NCBI GenBank assembly: GCA_040905145.1
Contig: JBBDSC010000222.1
Location: 1-64,000, forward strand
Origin: DATGMS01 sp040905145
Lineage (GTDB): Bacteria > Bacteroidota > Bacteroidia > Cytophagales > Cyclobacteriaceae
DNA: 64,000 nt
Direction: 5' to 3'
Positions 17,480 through 25,557 of the stretch are shown here, piece by piece (position 1 is the stretch's first letter; each line of letters begins with the position of its first letter). The notes under the pieces were generated by a model. It searched no databases. It was not told the DNA's origin and saw only the letters and a program-made list of their open reading frames with translations. The translations under genes were made by a program, and so were the position numbers.

Positions 17480-18253
17480 TTAATTAATAGAGGCCACTTT
17501 TTCCGGGGATTCTTCCTTCACTTTGGTAATATAAGCCTCATAATATCCTAAATAATTTTTTAGCATATTATTGACTCCCACAGCGGTAATGGTAGCCCCT
17601 GACAAGCCGTCAACTGAATGGGGGTCCTCAGAATAATCATTTCCTTCACCCTTCTCCATAGTCACTGATTCCAATTCACCACTTTCATTCCAGATTTCTT
17701 TACCTTGATATCTATTTTGAACTTCATCTTCTGTAATTCTGGCCCCCAATCCCGGAGTTTCACCCGCATGGGAGAAAGTGACTCCTTCTACAGTATCCAA
17801 ATCAGGCTGCAAAGCCAAATAGCCCCAAATCGCATTCCAAAGACCTGCTCCATATAAGGGAAAGATATAAGAAGTGATATTGTCAGGGTTACCTTCTTCA
17901 TGGTAGATAAACACCGGATATACCCTGTCCTCTGGAACTCTTTTATAATTTCTCCCGATATCGACTGCCTCTGCGGTTACAGATGATCCTTCTTCTTCCG
18001 TGACCTCCTCTCCTTCAATGTTTACTACGGTAGACGCAATGGTGTTTTCATAATAGGCAGAGATCTCCTCCGGAGCCATGGCAGAAATCTCTTCCGCACT
18101 CATCACCGCTCCCAAAATCTGCTTTTTGGTATCCAGCGCTATTGCCTCCCTTTGAATTGGGGCCAACAATTGAGAGGTCCCGGAAAGCAGAAATCCTATA
18201 ACAACTGTCAGGATAATAGAAAATGTTATAATGTAAATGTTAGACTGTTGCAC
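17480..18253 (-). CDS. nqrC: Na+-translocating NADH:quinone reductase subunit C (FMN-binding)
   Basis: Periplasmic-facing subunit carrying a covalently bound FMN. One N-terminal membrane helix (I-Y-I-I-T-F-S-I-I-L-T-V-V-I-G-F) is followed by the FMN-binding domain with D-G-L-S-G-A-T near residues 217-223; the Thr is the attachment site. An acidic insertion (E-G-E-E-V-T-E-E-E-G) lies near residues 80-95. 257 residues, normal. It overlaps the end of nqrB by 14 bp, implying translational coupling. Confidence 0.96.
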   Translation of the reverse strand: MQQSNIYIITFSIILTVVIGFLLSGTSQLLAPIQREAIALDTKKQILGAVMSAEEISAMAPEEISAYYENTIASTVVNIEGEEVTEEEGSSVTAEAVDIGRNYKRVPEDRVYPVFIYHEEGNPDNITSYIFPLYGAGLWNAIWGYLALQPDLDTVEGVTFSHAGETPGLGARITEDEVQNRYQGKEIWNESGELESVTMEKGEGNDYSEDPHSVDGLSGATITAVGVNNMLKNYLGYYEAYITKVKEESPEKVASIN

Positions 18254-19442
18254 GTTGTAACCTCCTTTTCTTGTTTGCTTTTATTACATAGAAATCAATA
18301 AGTGGAGCGAACACGTTCATAAATAGAACGGCCAGCATTATTCCCTCTGGATATGCCGGATTGGTCACTCTAATGATAACAGTTAATATCCCGATGAGAA
18401 AACCATATATCCATTTTCCAAATTCAGTTTGTGAAGCTGTTACCGGATCAGTGGCCATAAATACAATACCAAAAGCGACCCCCCCCATTACCAGGTGGTA
18501 ATGGGCTGGCAAAGCCATGTATTCATTTGTTGCCAATAAATTCATTGCCAGCGCCATGAGGTAAGTCCCCGCAAAAGCACTTAACATCACCTTCCAGCTA
18601 CCTACTCCGGTACCGATCAATATGGCCGCACCTATTAACACCATTAATGCCGAAGTTTCTCCAATGGAACCTGGAATGAACCCCATGAACATATTTGAGA
18701 AACTGAACAAATTGTCCGCGACACCGGCATTATGGGCATCCAAAGCATAAGTCGCTGTCTCTCCATCCATATTGGCCTGGTAAGCCACTCCTAATGCGGT
18801 AGCTCCGGAAAATCCATCTACCGGGGTCTTGTCCCCAAGATAGGTCCAAACCTGGTCTCCTGAAATTTGTGCAGGATAGGCAAAATATAAGAAAGCCCTG
18901 GCCGACATGGCTACATTGAGGACGTTCATACCCGTTCCGCCAAATACTTCCTTGGCAATAACTACTGCGAAAACAGTGGCCAAAGCCACCTGCCACAATG
19001 GGATTGTAGGGGGGACGATCAAAGGGATTAACATCCCTGTCACCAAAAAACCTTCATTAATGGGGTGTTTTCTCACAACAGCAAACACCGCCTCTACTAT
19101 CCCACCGGCCGCATAAGCTACAATTACAATAGGCAACACCAACTCCAATCCCAAAAGGAATTTATCTCCAAAGGTAGCTGCTTCACCCACCGCAAGAAAA
19201 TGCTGATGACCAACATTATACATGCCAAACAACAGACAGGGAATCATCGAGATCACAACAGTGATCATCAATCTTTTCAAATCAATGGCATCCCTAACTT
19301 GGGCACCTTTTATGCTTGTCGTATGATTGGGTGAAAACATAAAAGTCTCACCCGCCTCATATAAATAATATAGACTCTCAAGTTTTCCGCCTTTTTGGAA
19401 AAGCGGCTTTTGTTTATCTAACAGATCACGTAGAAATTTCAT
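18240..19442 (-). CDS. nqrB: Na+-translocating NADH:quinone reductase subunit B (FMN-binding)
   Basis: Large membrane subunit, 400 residues, about ten helices, forming the main sodium path. It carries the second covalent FMN at Thr of G-F-S-G-A-T (near residue 215) and the family signatures P-I-N-E-G-F-L-V-T-G and G-G-T-G-M-N. The N-terminal soluble extension is about 50 residues. It follows nqrA by 5 bp, so A and B are translated from one message. Confidence 0.97.
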   Translation of the reverse strand: MKFLRDLLDKQKPLFQKGGKLESLYYLYEAGETFMFSPNHTTSIKGAQVRDAIDLKRLMITVVISMIPCLLFGMYNVGHQHFLAVGEAATFGDKFLLGLELVLPIVIVAYAAGGIVEAVFAVVRKHPINEGFLVTGMLIPLIVPPTIPLWQVALATVFAVVIAKEVFGGTGMNVLNVAMSARAFLYFAYPAQISGDQVWTYLGDKTPVDGFSGATALGVAYQANMDGETATYALDAHNAGVADNLFSFSNMFMGFIPGSIGETSALMVLIGAAILIGTGVGSWKVMLSAFAGTYLMALAMNLLATNEYMALPAHYHLVMGGVAFGIVFMATDPVTASQTEFGKWIYGFLIGILTVIIRVTNPAYPEGIMLAVLFMNVFAPLIDFYVIKANKKRRLQRATV

Positions 19443-19447
19443 ATATA

Positions 19448-20812
19448 TTAACTATGTTGAATTAGTTCAATTCCTTTCCTGATTATTTGCTGAACCGGGT
19501 GCTTGGAAACGTCTATGAATTCGCAAAGTGCCAAATCCTCTTCAACCACTTCAAAAATCCCCAATTCTTCCATTTCATCATAATCTTCTGCCATGATGGC
19601 TTTAAGCAGGAAAACGGGATAAATATCCATAGGGGTAACACTCTCAAATACTCCCGTCTGTACAAATGCCCGCTCCTCACCCCTGGTATTGGTGTCAAGG
19701 ACAAATTCTTTGTCGGGAGATAAAAAAGAGAACAATCCCAATGCCCTATGGTAACTAAGCCTTCCCGTTGTAGGTTTGGCCCATCCCATAAATTCGTAAT
19801 AATCCCCCTCCGCTATGATGGTGATTTGATTGTGATAATAGCCTAAATATCCATCCCGAAGTATTTTTTCTCCCGTTAGGACATTGCCTGATACTACCCT
19901 TATGTTTTCTGATTTGGTATTGCCGGCCACTAATTTATCGACGCAAGCACCTGCATAGGTTTTAGTATAGCCTGTTTTCCTGGCTTCTGATCCGGTGATG
20001 GCTATGATTTTGGATGCATCATGAATCCCTTCCAGAAATAATTTGCCGATCTGGACCACGCCAAAAGGACTTACCGTCCAAGCAATGTCCCCCTTATTGA
20101 TCGGGTCGATATGGTGAATCTGAACCCCTACGTTCCCTGCTGGGTGGGCTCCGGAAAACCTGTTGATCTGAACGTTTTTCGCATTGGTGAATATAGGGGC
20201 AGTTTCAGATGAATCCTCTAAGTTCAAATGAACCACTCCGGTAGTCAATCTTTTCAACACCTCAATTCCTGCCTGAAAATAGCGTTCTTGGCCCTGGAGC
20301 GTGAAGCCCAAATCCGGAGCCAAAGGGTGCGTATCAAAACCGGAAATAAAAATGGCTTTTGGTTCATCTTCAGGGTCAGCCACTATACCAAAAGGCCTTT
20401 GAATAAGTTGGGGCCATACGCCCCCTTTGGTGATTTGCTCAATTACTTGCTCTTTACTCACTGATTGGATATCCCCTTCCGGGAATTTATCAAACTGTTC
20501 GTAACTGATTTCCAGATCTGCCAGGATTTTTACTTCAAGTAATTTTCTCTTTTCTCCCCTCTTTATTTCCACAACTTCGCCGGAAACAGGTGCTGAATAA
20601 AATACACTTTCCAGCTTCCTATCCATGAGGATCGGAGTTCCTGCCTTTACGATATCCCCTTCATTTACAAGAACTTTAGGACGTTGTATCCCTATAAAGT
20701 CTGTAGGCTTCACCGCAAAGGTCTTGGCCGACTGGAAATCAACAAACTGCTTTTCAGCCTTCCCAGCGAGCTTAATATTAAACCCCTTCTTAAGCTTTAC
20801 TAATTTTGACAT
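19448..20812 (-). CDS. nqrA: Na+-translocating NADH:quinone reductase subunit A
   Basis: First gene of the operon, a soluble 454-residue subunit on the cytoplasmic side. Recognised by K-L-K-K-G-F-N-I-K-L-A-G-K-A near the N-terminus and by Y-A-G-A-C-V-D-K-L-V and G-Y-L-G-Y-Y-H-N-Q-I further on. The Nqr complex couples NADH oxidation by quinone to sodium export. With nhaA 1.7 kb upstream, the neighbourhood points to a sodium-using, probably marine or saline, energy metabolism. That habitat reading is inference. Confidence 0.96.
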   Translation of the reverse strand: MSKLVKLKKGFNIKLAGKAEKQFVDFQSAKTFAVKPTDFIGIQRPKVLVNEGDIVKAGTPILMDRKLESVFYSAPVSGEVVEIKRGEKRKLLEVKILADLEISYEQFDKFPEGDIQSVSKEQVIEQITKGGVWPQLIQRPFGIVADPEDEPKAIFISGFDTHPLAPDLGFTLQGQERYFQAGIEVLKRLTTGVVHLNLEDSSETAPIFTNAKNVQINRFSGAHPAGNVGVQIHHIDPINKGDIAWTVSPFGVVQIGKLFLEGIHDASKIIAITGSEARKTGYTKTYAGACVDKLVAGNTKSENIRVVSGNVLTGEKILRDGYLGYYHNQITIIAEGDYYEFMGWAKPTTGRLSYHRALGLFSFLSPDKEFVLDTNTRGEERAFVQTGVFESVTPMDIYPVFLLKAIMAEDYDEMEELGIFEVVEEDLALCEFIDVSKHPVQQIIRKGIELIQHS

Positions 20813-20852
20813 ATTTAAATTTTGAAACTATAGAGTCCTTTGAAAAACGCCT

Positions 20853-20882
20853 CAAATCTAGTAAAATACATTAGTTATAAGA
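20853..20882 (-). promoter_or_regulatory. Candidate promoter of nqrA-E
   Basis: The minus strand carries TAGATTTG at 20860-20853, a full match to TAnnTTTG, about 40 bases before the nqrA start. The -33 region (near 20880) reads TTCTTA, not TTTG, so the match is partial. The 133 bp gap after ispH is the only long gap before the operon. Confidence 0.35.
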
Positions 20883-20945
20883 AGATTTTTCTTCTAATAT
20901 TTACAGTTAGAAGGGGAAGTTGATAATGGAAAGTTGTTCATGAAT

Positions 20946-21848
20946 TTATGAAAGCGTGGATAACCGGTATTTTTCTATGGACTTAACATGATCCCTAATC
21001 CGCTCCATCAACCACATAGGAGTGGATGTGGCACCACATATACCCACCTTATATTCCGGCTTAAACCACTCTTCATTGATTTCGCTCTCATTCTCCACAA
21101 AGTAGCTTCTTTCATTTTGCTGCTTGCAAACTTCAAAGAGTGCTTTACCATTGGAGCTTTTTTTCCCTGCAACAAAAATTATTACCTGATTTTCGGTCGC
21201 GAATTTTCTCATGTGGGGTTCCCTGTTAGAAACCTGCCGGCAAATGGAATCATTCGCATTAAAATCGACGGCTTCCACACTTCCTTTCGCAGCCCTCATG
21301 CGTCCCTCAATTTTTTGCTTTAAATCATAAAACCCTTTGGTGCTTTTGGTGGTCTGGCTAAAAAGTGTCACCGGTTTGGAAAAATCAATTTGATCCAGGT
21401 CCTTATCCTCCATGACAATAAGGGCCTTTTCCAGCGTCTGCCCGGTGAGCCCAATAACCTCGGCATGCCCTTTTTTACCGTAGATTACAATCTGCCCCTG
21501 CTCCTTCTCCATTTTGTCAAAAGCATTCTTGACCCTATGTTGAAGCTTTAAAACTACCGGACAGGAAGCATCTATAAGTTCTATATTGTTCTCAATGGCT
21601 GTCTTGTAAGTTTCCGGAGGCTCTCCATGGGCCCGGATAAGCACCTTGCAATCCTTTAGGTTTTGAAGTTCTTCCCGGGTAATCACCACCAGCCCCTTTT
21701 TACCAAGCCGTTCCACTTCCATGTCATTATGGACAATATCCCCGAGGCAATACAGGCGGTTAGCCTCCTCCATCTCATCCTCTGCCATTTTAATGGCAAA
21801 TTCTACCCCAAAACAATACCCTGAATTCTTATCTATAGAAACTTCCAT
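20946..21848 (-). CDS. ispH: 4-hydroxy-3-methylbut-2-enyl diphosphate reductase
   Basis: Last step of the MEP isoprenoid pathway, producing IPP and DMAPP with a [4Fe-4S] cluster. The three cluster cysteines are visible: C12 in G-Y-C-F-G-V, a second in D-A-S-C-P-V, and the third in N-D-S-I-C-R-Q. 300 residues, standard. It lies 10 bp after cmk and forms nhaA-cmk-ispH with it. Isoprenoid supply also feeds the GGGP synthase at the right end of the window. Confidence 0.97.
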   Translation of the reverse strand: MEVSIDKNSGYCFGVEFAIKMAEDEMEEANRLYCLGDIVHNDMEVERLGKKGLVVITREELQNLKDCKVLIRAHGEPPETYKTAIENNIELIDASCPVVLKLQHRVKNAFDKMEKEQGQIVIYGKKGHAEVIGLTGQTLEKALIVMEDKDLDQIDFSKPVTLFSQTTKSTKGFYDLKQKIEGRMRAAKGSVEAVDFNANDSICRQVSNREPHMRKFATENQVIIFVAGKKSSNGKALFEVCKQQNERSYFVENESEINEEWFKPEYKVGICGATSTPMWLMERIRDHVKSIEKYRLSTLS

Positions 21849-21858
21849 ATCTACTTAT

Positions 21859-22545
21859 TTAAACTACAATTTTTTCTTTGGCCATCTCCACAATTTTGGA
21901 AACCTGCTCATCAAGAGTCAAAAAACTGGTATCTACTTCCAAAGCATCTTCCGCTTTTACCAGGGGACTTTCCTTTCTGGTAGAATCAGCCAAGTCCCTT
22001 TCATTCAAATTTTTGATGACCGCTTCCAATTTAACCAGCTGGCCTCTTTCGAGGATTTCCAATTGCCGGCGCTCTGCCCTGATGCTCAAATCCGCGGTCA
22101 TGAAAACCTTGAGTTCAGCATCCGGAAAAACTACCGTGCCAATATCCCTACCGTCCATGACAACCCCTTTATGTCTACCCAAACGTTTTTGCTGGGCAAC
22201 TAATTCCTTTCTAACCTCTTTAATCTTACTTACTTCACTTACCATTCCTGACACTTTCATGGATCTTATTTCCTTCTCCACCTTTAATCCATTTAAGAAG
22301 GTCAACTGATTCCCTGTCCCTGCTTCCTTATGGAACTCCACCTTAAAAGTATCCAATGCTTTTTGAATTTCTTTCTGATTGGTGAGATTGGTGAACCGGT
22401 TTAAAAAATGAAGGGTAATTGCCCGATACATGGCCCCGGAATCGATATAGGTATAGTGTAATATTTTAGCGACAGCTTTTGCTGTAGAACTCTTTCCACA
22501 CCCAGAAAACCCATCAATGGCAATTACAATTTTCTTCATTCTCAA
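21859..22545 (-). CDS. cmk: Cytidylate kinase
   Basis: Phosphorylates CMP and dCMP to the diphosphates. P-loop D-G-F-S-G-C-G-K-S-S-T starts near residue 11; Y-I-D-S-G-A-M-Y-R-A is the family's nucleotide-binding motif, D-G-R-D-I-G-T-V-V-F-P the CMP contact, and R-A-E-R-R the lid. 228 residues. Two in-frame ATGs (22545 and 22539) are possible; the second gives the usual M-K-K-I-V-I-A-I-D start. 10 bp follow nhaA. Confidence 0.97.
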   Translation of the reverse strand: MRMKKIVIAIDGFSGCGKSSTAKAVAKILHYTYIDSGAMYRAITLHFLNRFTNLTNQKEIQKALDTFKVEFHKEAGTGNQLTFLNGLKVEKEIRSMKVSGMVSEVSKIKEVRKELVAQQKRLGRHKGVVMDGRDIGTVVFPDAELKVFMTADLSIRAERRQLEILERGQLVKLEAVIKNLNERDLADSTRKESPLVKAEDALEVDTSFLTLDEQVSKIVEMAKEKIVV

Positions 22546-22555
22546 ACTTGTATGG

Positions 22556-23863
22556 TTATGTTTTTACGCTTTTTAGGACGAGCACACCAAGGGTTCCGGA
22601 AATGACAGAGGCTATTAATATTCCATATTTAGCTTGATCAATCATTAGAGGGTCTTTAAAAGCAAGAGCGGTAATAAAGAGAGACATCGTGAAACCCACA
22701 CCAGCTAATAAAGCTATTCCTGCAATATGGGTCCAGGTAAAATTCTCCGGAAGTCTTGCTATCCTGGATTTTACCAGCACCCAGGTGAAAAGTAAGATCC
22801 CAATCAACTTTCCGGCTGTCAAACCAATTATAATCCCTATACTAATTGGATTGATAAGATCGGTAAGGAAATTTGCTCCAATTTCCACACCGGAATTGGA
22901 AAGGGCAAAGAGTGGAATAACTAAAAAAGTTACCCAGGGATGTAAAGCCACTTCAATTTTCTGTAAAGGTGTCTGGGCATCAGCACTTATATTCTTAACC
23001 TTCTCAATGATCCGATGTTGTTTCTGGGTCATCAAAGGACCTCTGGAGGGATTCTCCTGATCAAATTCAACTACCAAGCTATTAAGGCTAGTTGAGTACG
23101 ATGATTCATCTATCTTAGTCCTTGCCGGTATAGCAAATGCTACAAGCACCCCAGCTATAGTAGCATGTACGCCCGAAAGAAAAAAAGCCAACCATACCCC
23201 TCCAATACCAATCAGTGCATAGAACAGCGTGTTCCTTACCCCTAAAGCGTTGGCGATCATGAGTAAACTTAATAAAGCAAGCCCATAACCAAGACTTAAG
23301 AAAGATAGCTCTGAGCTATAAAAGAAAGCGATGACCAGAACCGCACCCAAATCATCCACAGTAGCTAAGGCAACCAGAAAAACCTTTGCGGTAAGAGGCA
23401 CTTTTTTCCCTGCCAGGGAAATAAGCGCTAATGCAAAAACAATATCTGTTGCCATTGGAATACCCCATCCATCTATAGAGGGTTGGCCTTTGTTTATGAG
23501 AAAATAAAAAAAGGCAGGAATCAGCATCCCTCCCAGCGCGGCTGCCATGGGCAGAATAGCTTTATTGAAAGAAGAAAGTTCGCCTGCTATAATTTCACGC
23601 TTCAGTTCCAGCCCCACTACAAAAAAGAACATGGCCATAAGCCCATCGTTCACCCAATGATGGATGGAGTATGTCAATATACCGCTTCCAATGCCAATAC
23701 TAAAAGGTATTTCCCAAAGATGGTGATATTCTTCACTCCAGGGTGAATTTGCCCAGATAATTGCAACAAACACCGATAAAAATAAAACTATGCCTCCTGA
23801 ATTTTCAAAGTGCAAAAATTTGTTTATGGGTTCTAAGGTTCGGTCAAGTATTGTTCTCTTCAT
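22556..23863 (-). CDS. nhaA: Na+/H+ antiporter NhaA
   Basis: Electrogenic antiporter that exports sodium against protons, 435 residues, about twelve helices. The ion-binding aspartate pair appears in A-T-V-D-D-L-G-A-V (near residues 167-168), and P-M-A-T-D-I-V-F-A and the S-G-V-H-A-T motif are conserved. A longer hydrophilic loop (near residues 250-290, with E-N-P-S-R-G-P) joins the two halves. It heads a compact minus-strand group with cmk and ispH. Confidence 0.97.
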   Translation of the reverse strand: MKRTILDRTLEPINKFLHFENSGGIVLFLSVFVAIIWANSPWSEEYHHLWEIPFSIGIGSGILTYSIHHWVNDGLMAMFFFVVGLELKREIIAGELSSFNKAILPMAAALGGMLIPAFFYFLINKGQPSIDGWGIPMATDIVFALALISLAGKKVPLTAKVFLVALATVDDLGAVLVIAFFYSSELSFLSLGYGLALLSLLMIANALGVRNTLFYALIGIGGVWLAFFLSGVHATIAGVLVAFAIPARTKIDESSYSTSLNSLVVEFDQENPSRGPLMTQKQHRIIEKVKNISADAQTPLQKIEVALHPWVTFLVIPLFALSNSGVEIGANFLTDLINPISIGIIIGLTAGKLIGILLFTWVLVKSRIARLPENFTWTHIAGIALLAGVGFTMSLFITALAFKDPLMIDQAKYGILIASVISGTLGVLVLKSVKT

Positions 23864-24429
23864 GCGTAGGAAGGATTGTTATCACTTAGAATCTCAAATT
23901 GATAAAAGTGATGATTTTGATTAGCGGATTAAAATATGTTTAAATAAAGCATTGCAAAGTTATCAATTAAATCTATCGGGGCAAGAAAGGGGCATCTGGC
24001 ACTTTTTAGAACAGGAATCGGTTTATAGTCATAACATTCACCAATTTTGCACCAAATATTTCTAAAAATCACACCAATTACTGATTAATCTTAAAAAAAA
24101 GTTCCTTTTCTATAATTTTCGGTGCATTCCTCTATATCTTTTTTAAATTCAGGACTTAAACCAATTTCCCTTATAGCCCCATGCCAATCCAGCCTGACAC
24201 CAACCGTAGAAATATTTTACATGAGCATGGGATTGGCTTTGGTATTTGAGAATTTGTGGGAACTTTTGGAATACTCGATTCTGGACGGGAAGATGTGGGC
24301 TATGAAGATTGGTATGGACATAAGCTGGACAGGAAATATTTGGATTTGCTAATGAAATATGTCTGATTTTGTCCATTTATTCGCCTCAGAAATTTATCTT
24401 AATAGAGGCCCGTAGTTTTCTCAGGACGG
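23864..24429. other. Divergent intergenic region between nhaA and the Xre-RES pair
   Basis: AT-rich with frequent stops up to about 24100. At 24249-24363 (plus) a frame reads E-F-V-G-T-F-G-I-L ... Y-E-D-W-Y-G-H-K-L-D and ends L-M-K-Y-V. It has a coding-like composition but no start, so it may be the tail of a lost gene. TAGTTTTC at 24413-24420 could be a -7 element for the antitoxin gene. Confidence 0.35.
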
Positions 24430-25035
24430 ATGAAACCTCAGGTTCTGCAAATAAATAGAAAAAACATAAACAAAACATTGCAAAAGCCGTATACTTATAT
24501 CGCAAATGCAATCACACACCAGATGAAAACATTTTCCAACCAATCTGCTTCAAAAAAAGAAAACAAACCTGTTTCCTGGAAGATCATGGGGGAAGGAGGT
24601 CAGGTTTTAAATACCATAAAACTATCCATTCCCTCCCAATATTTTTTTCCCGATCCCACCTCCATGGCCATGGAAGAAAAAGATCCCTATGGAAAAGGGA
24701 TGGATTTTATGGCAACCCAGCCCATGTTTGATTATTTGGGTTTTAGCCAGCAGGATGTGGCAGAGGTGATGGAAGTTGATCCCAGCACACTTTTCCGCTG
24801 GAAAAAAGAAGACAGAAAGTTAAGTAAGTTATTGACCAAAGCGATGATGGATATGGATAGGATTATAGCCAAAGGAGTCAGGATATTCGGTTCAGAGGAG
24901 CACTTCAGCAAGTGGTTATACACCGTAAATTATGCTTTAGGAGACCAAAAGCCTATAGACATGATGAAAGATCCTTACGGACTGGAGCTGGTGGATAGTG
25001 CTTTGGAGGCAATTTCATGGGGGAATTTTGTTTAA
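24430..25035 (+). CDS. Xre/MbcA/ParS-family antitoxin of a RES-Xre module
   Basis: Two regions are visible. The helix-turn-helix segment (residues ~95-140, L-G-F-S-Q-Q-D-V-A-E-V-M-E-V-D, then T-L-F-R-W) should bind the operon promoter. The C-terminal toxin-binding domain (F-G-S-E-E-H-F-S-K-W-L ... A-L-G-D-Q-K-P, then D-S-A-L-E-A-I-S-W-G) is of the MbcA/ParS type (DUF2384). The first ~60 residues are unusual: an internal Met at 24523 would give 170 residues, close to relatives. Start uncertain. The toxin gene begins at the base after the stop. Confidence 0.92.
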   Translation: MKPQVLQINRKNINKTLQKPYTYIANAITHQMKTFSNQSASKKENKPVSWKIMGEGGQVLNTIKLSIPSQYFFPDPTSMAMEEKDPYGKGMDFMATQPMFDYLGFSQQDVAEVMEVDPSTLFRWKKEDRKLSKLLTKAMMDMDRIIAKGVRIFGSEEHFSKWLYTVNYALGDQKPIDMMKDPYGLELVDSALEAISWGNFV

Positions 25036-25494
25036 GTGGAGTTTTTTAGGCTCATAGAAGATGTTTTGGGAAGAATACCCTTGGGATATGGTCTGGGCGG
25101 AGGCCGTTGGAATAGTGTTGGTACACCAATGGTTTACAGTTGTAATTGCTGTGCTTTAAATTTTTTGGAACTGCTTAGCATAAAGGGATCAGTGGTCAGT
25201 TCTTCTTCCTGGAATTTAGTTACTTTAGAAATTTCGGGAGAAATTCCCTATCTGGATGTAAATGATCTTCCTTCCAACTGGAAGAAAAGGCCATATCCCT
25301 ATTCCACTCAGGAATTTGGGACCCAATGGGCCAAAGGATTGGTTTCCCCTGTACTCAAAGTTCCTTCCTGTCGCATCCCATTTTCGAGATATCCACAGGA
25401 GCATAATCTGTTGATCAATCCCTTGCACCCAGACTTTTCAAAGGCGGTAAAATTGGTTGCTGTGGAAAGTGTTTCTTTTGAGGTGAATAAATAG
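25036..25494 (+). CDS. RES-domain toxin (NAD+-degrading)
   Basis: 152 residues. The RES fold is shown by G-G-G-R-W-N-S-V-G-T-P-M-V-Y-S with its conserved Arg, A-L-N-F-L-E with the conserved Glu, and the late L-K-V-P-S ... N-L-L-I-N-P-L-H-P. Characterised members break down NAD+ and arrest growth unless bound by the Xre partner. It starts at GTG immediately after the antitoxin TAA, so its translation is likely coupled to and kept below the antitoxin's. The module is complete, with no frameshift. Confidence 0.93.
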   Translation: MEFFRLIEDVLGRIPLGYGLGGGRWNSVGTPMVYSCNCCALNFLELLSIKGSVVSSSSWNLVTLEISGEIPYLDVNDLPSNWKKRPYPYSTQEFGTQWAKGLVSPVLKVPSCRIPFSRYPQEHNLLINPLHPDFSKAVKLVAVESVSFEVNK

Positions 25495-25519
25495 ACGTAT
25501 TAAGGCTACCATTATTTTT

Positions 25520-25527
25520 TACCTTTG
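25520..25527 (+). promoter_or_regulatory. Candidate -7 element of ade
   Basis: TACCTTTG is an exact TAnnTTTG match. A start of transcription near 25533 would fit the ATG at 25558 and argues against the in-frame TTG at 25537. No good TTG -33 box was found. Confidence 0.35.
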
Positions 25528-25557
25528 ACTTAAACTTTGATTAATCACCTCTTTGAC

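Noticed and set aside
24122..24376. ORFs of about 75 codons on both strands upstream of the Xre-RES pair
   Set aside because: Poor composition, mutually overlapping and without ribosome sites.
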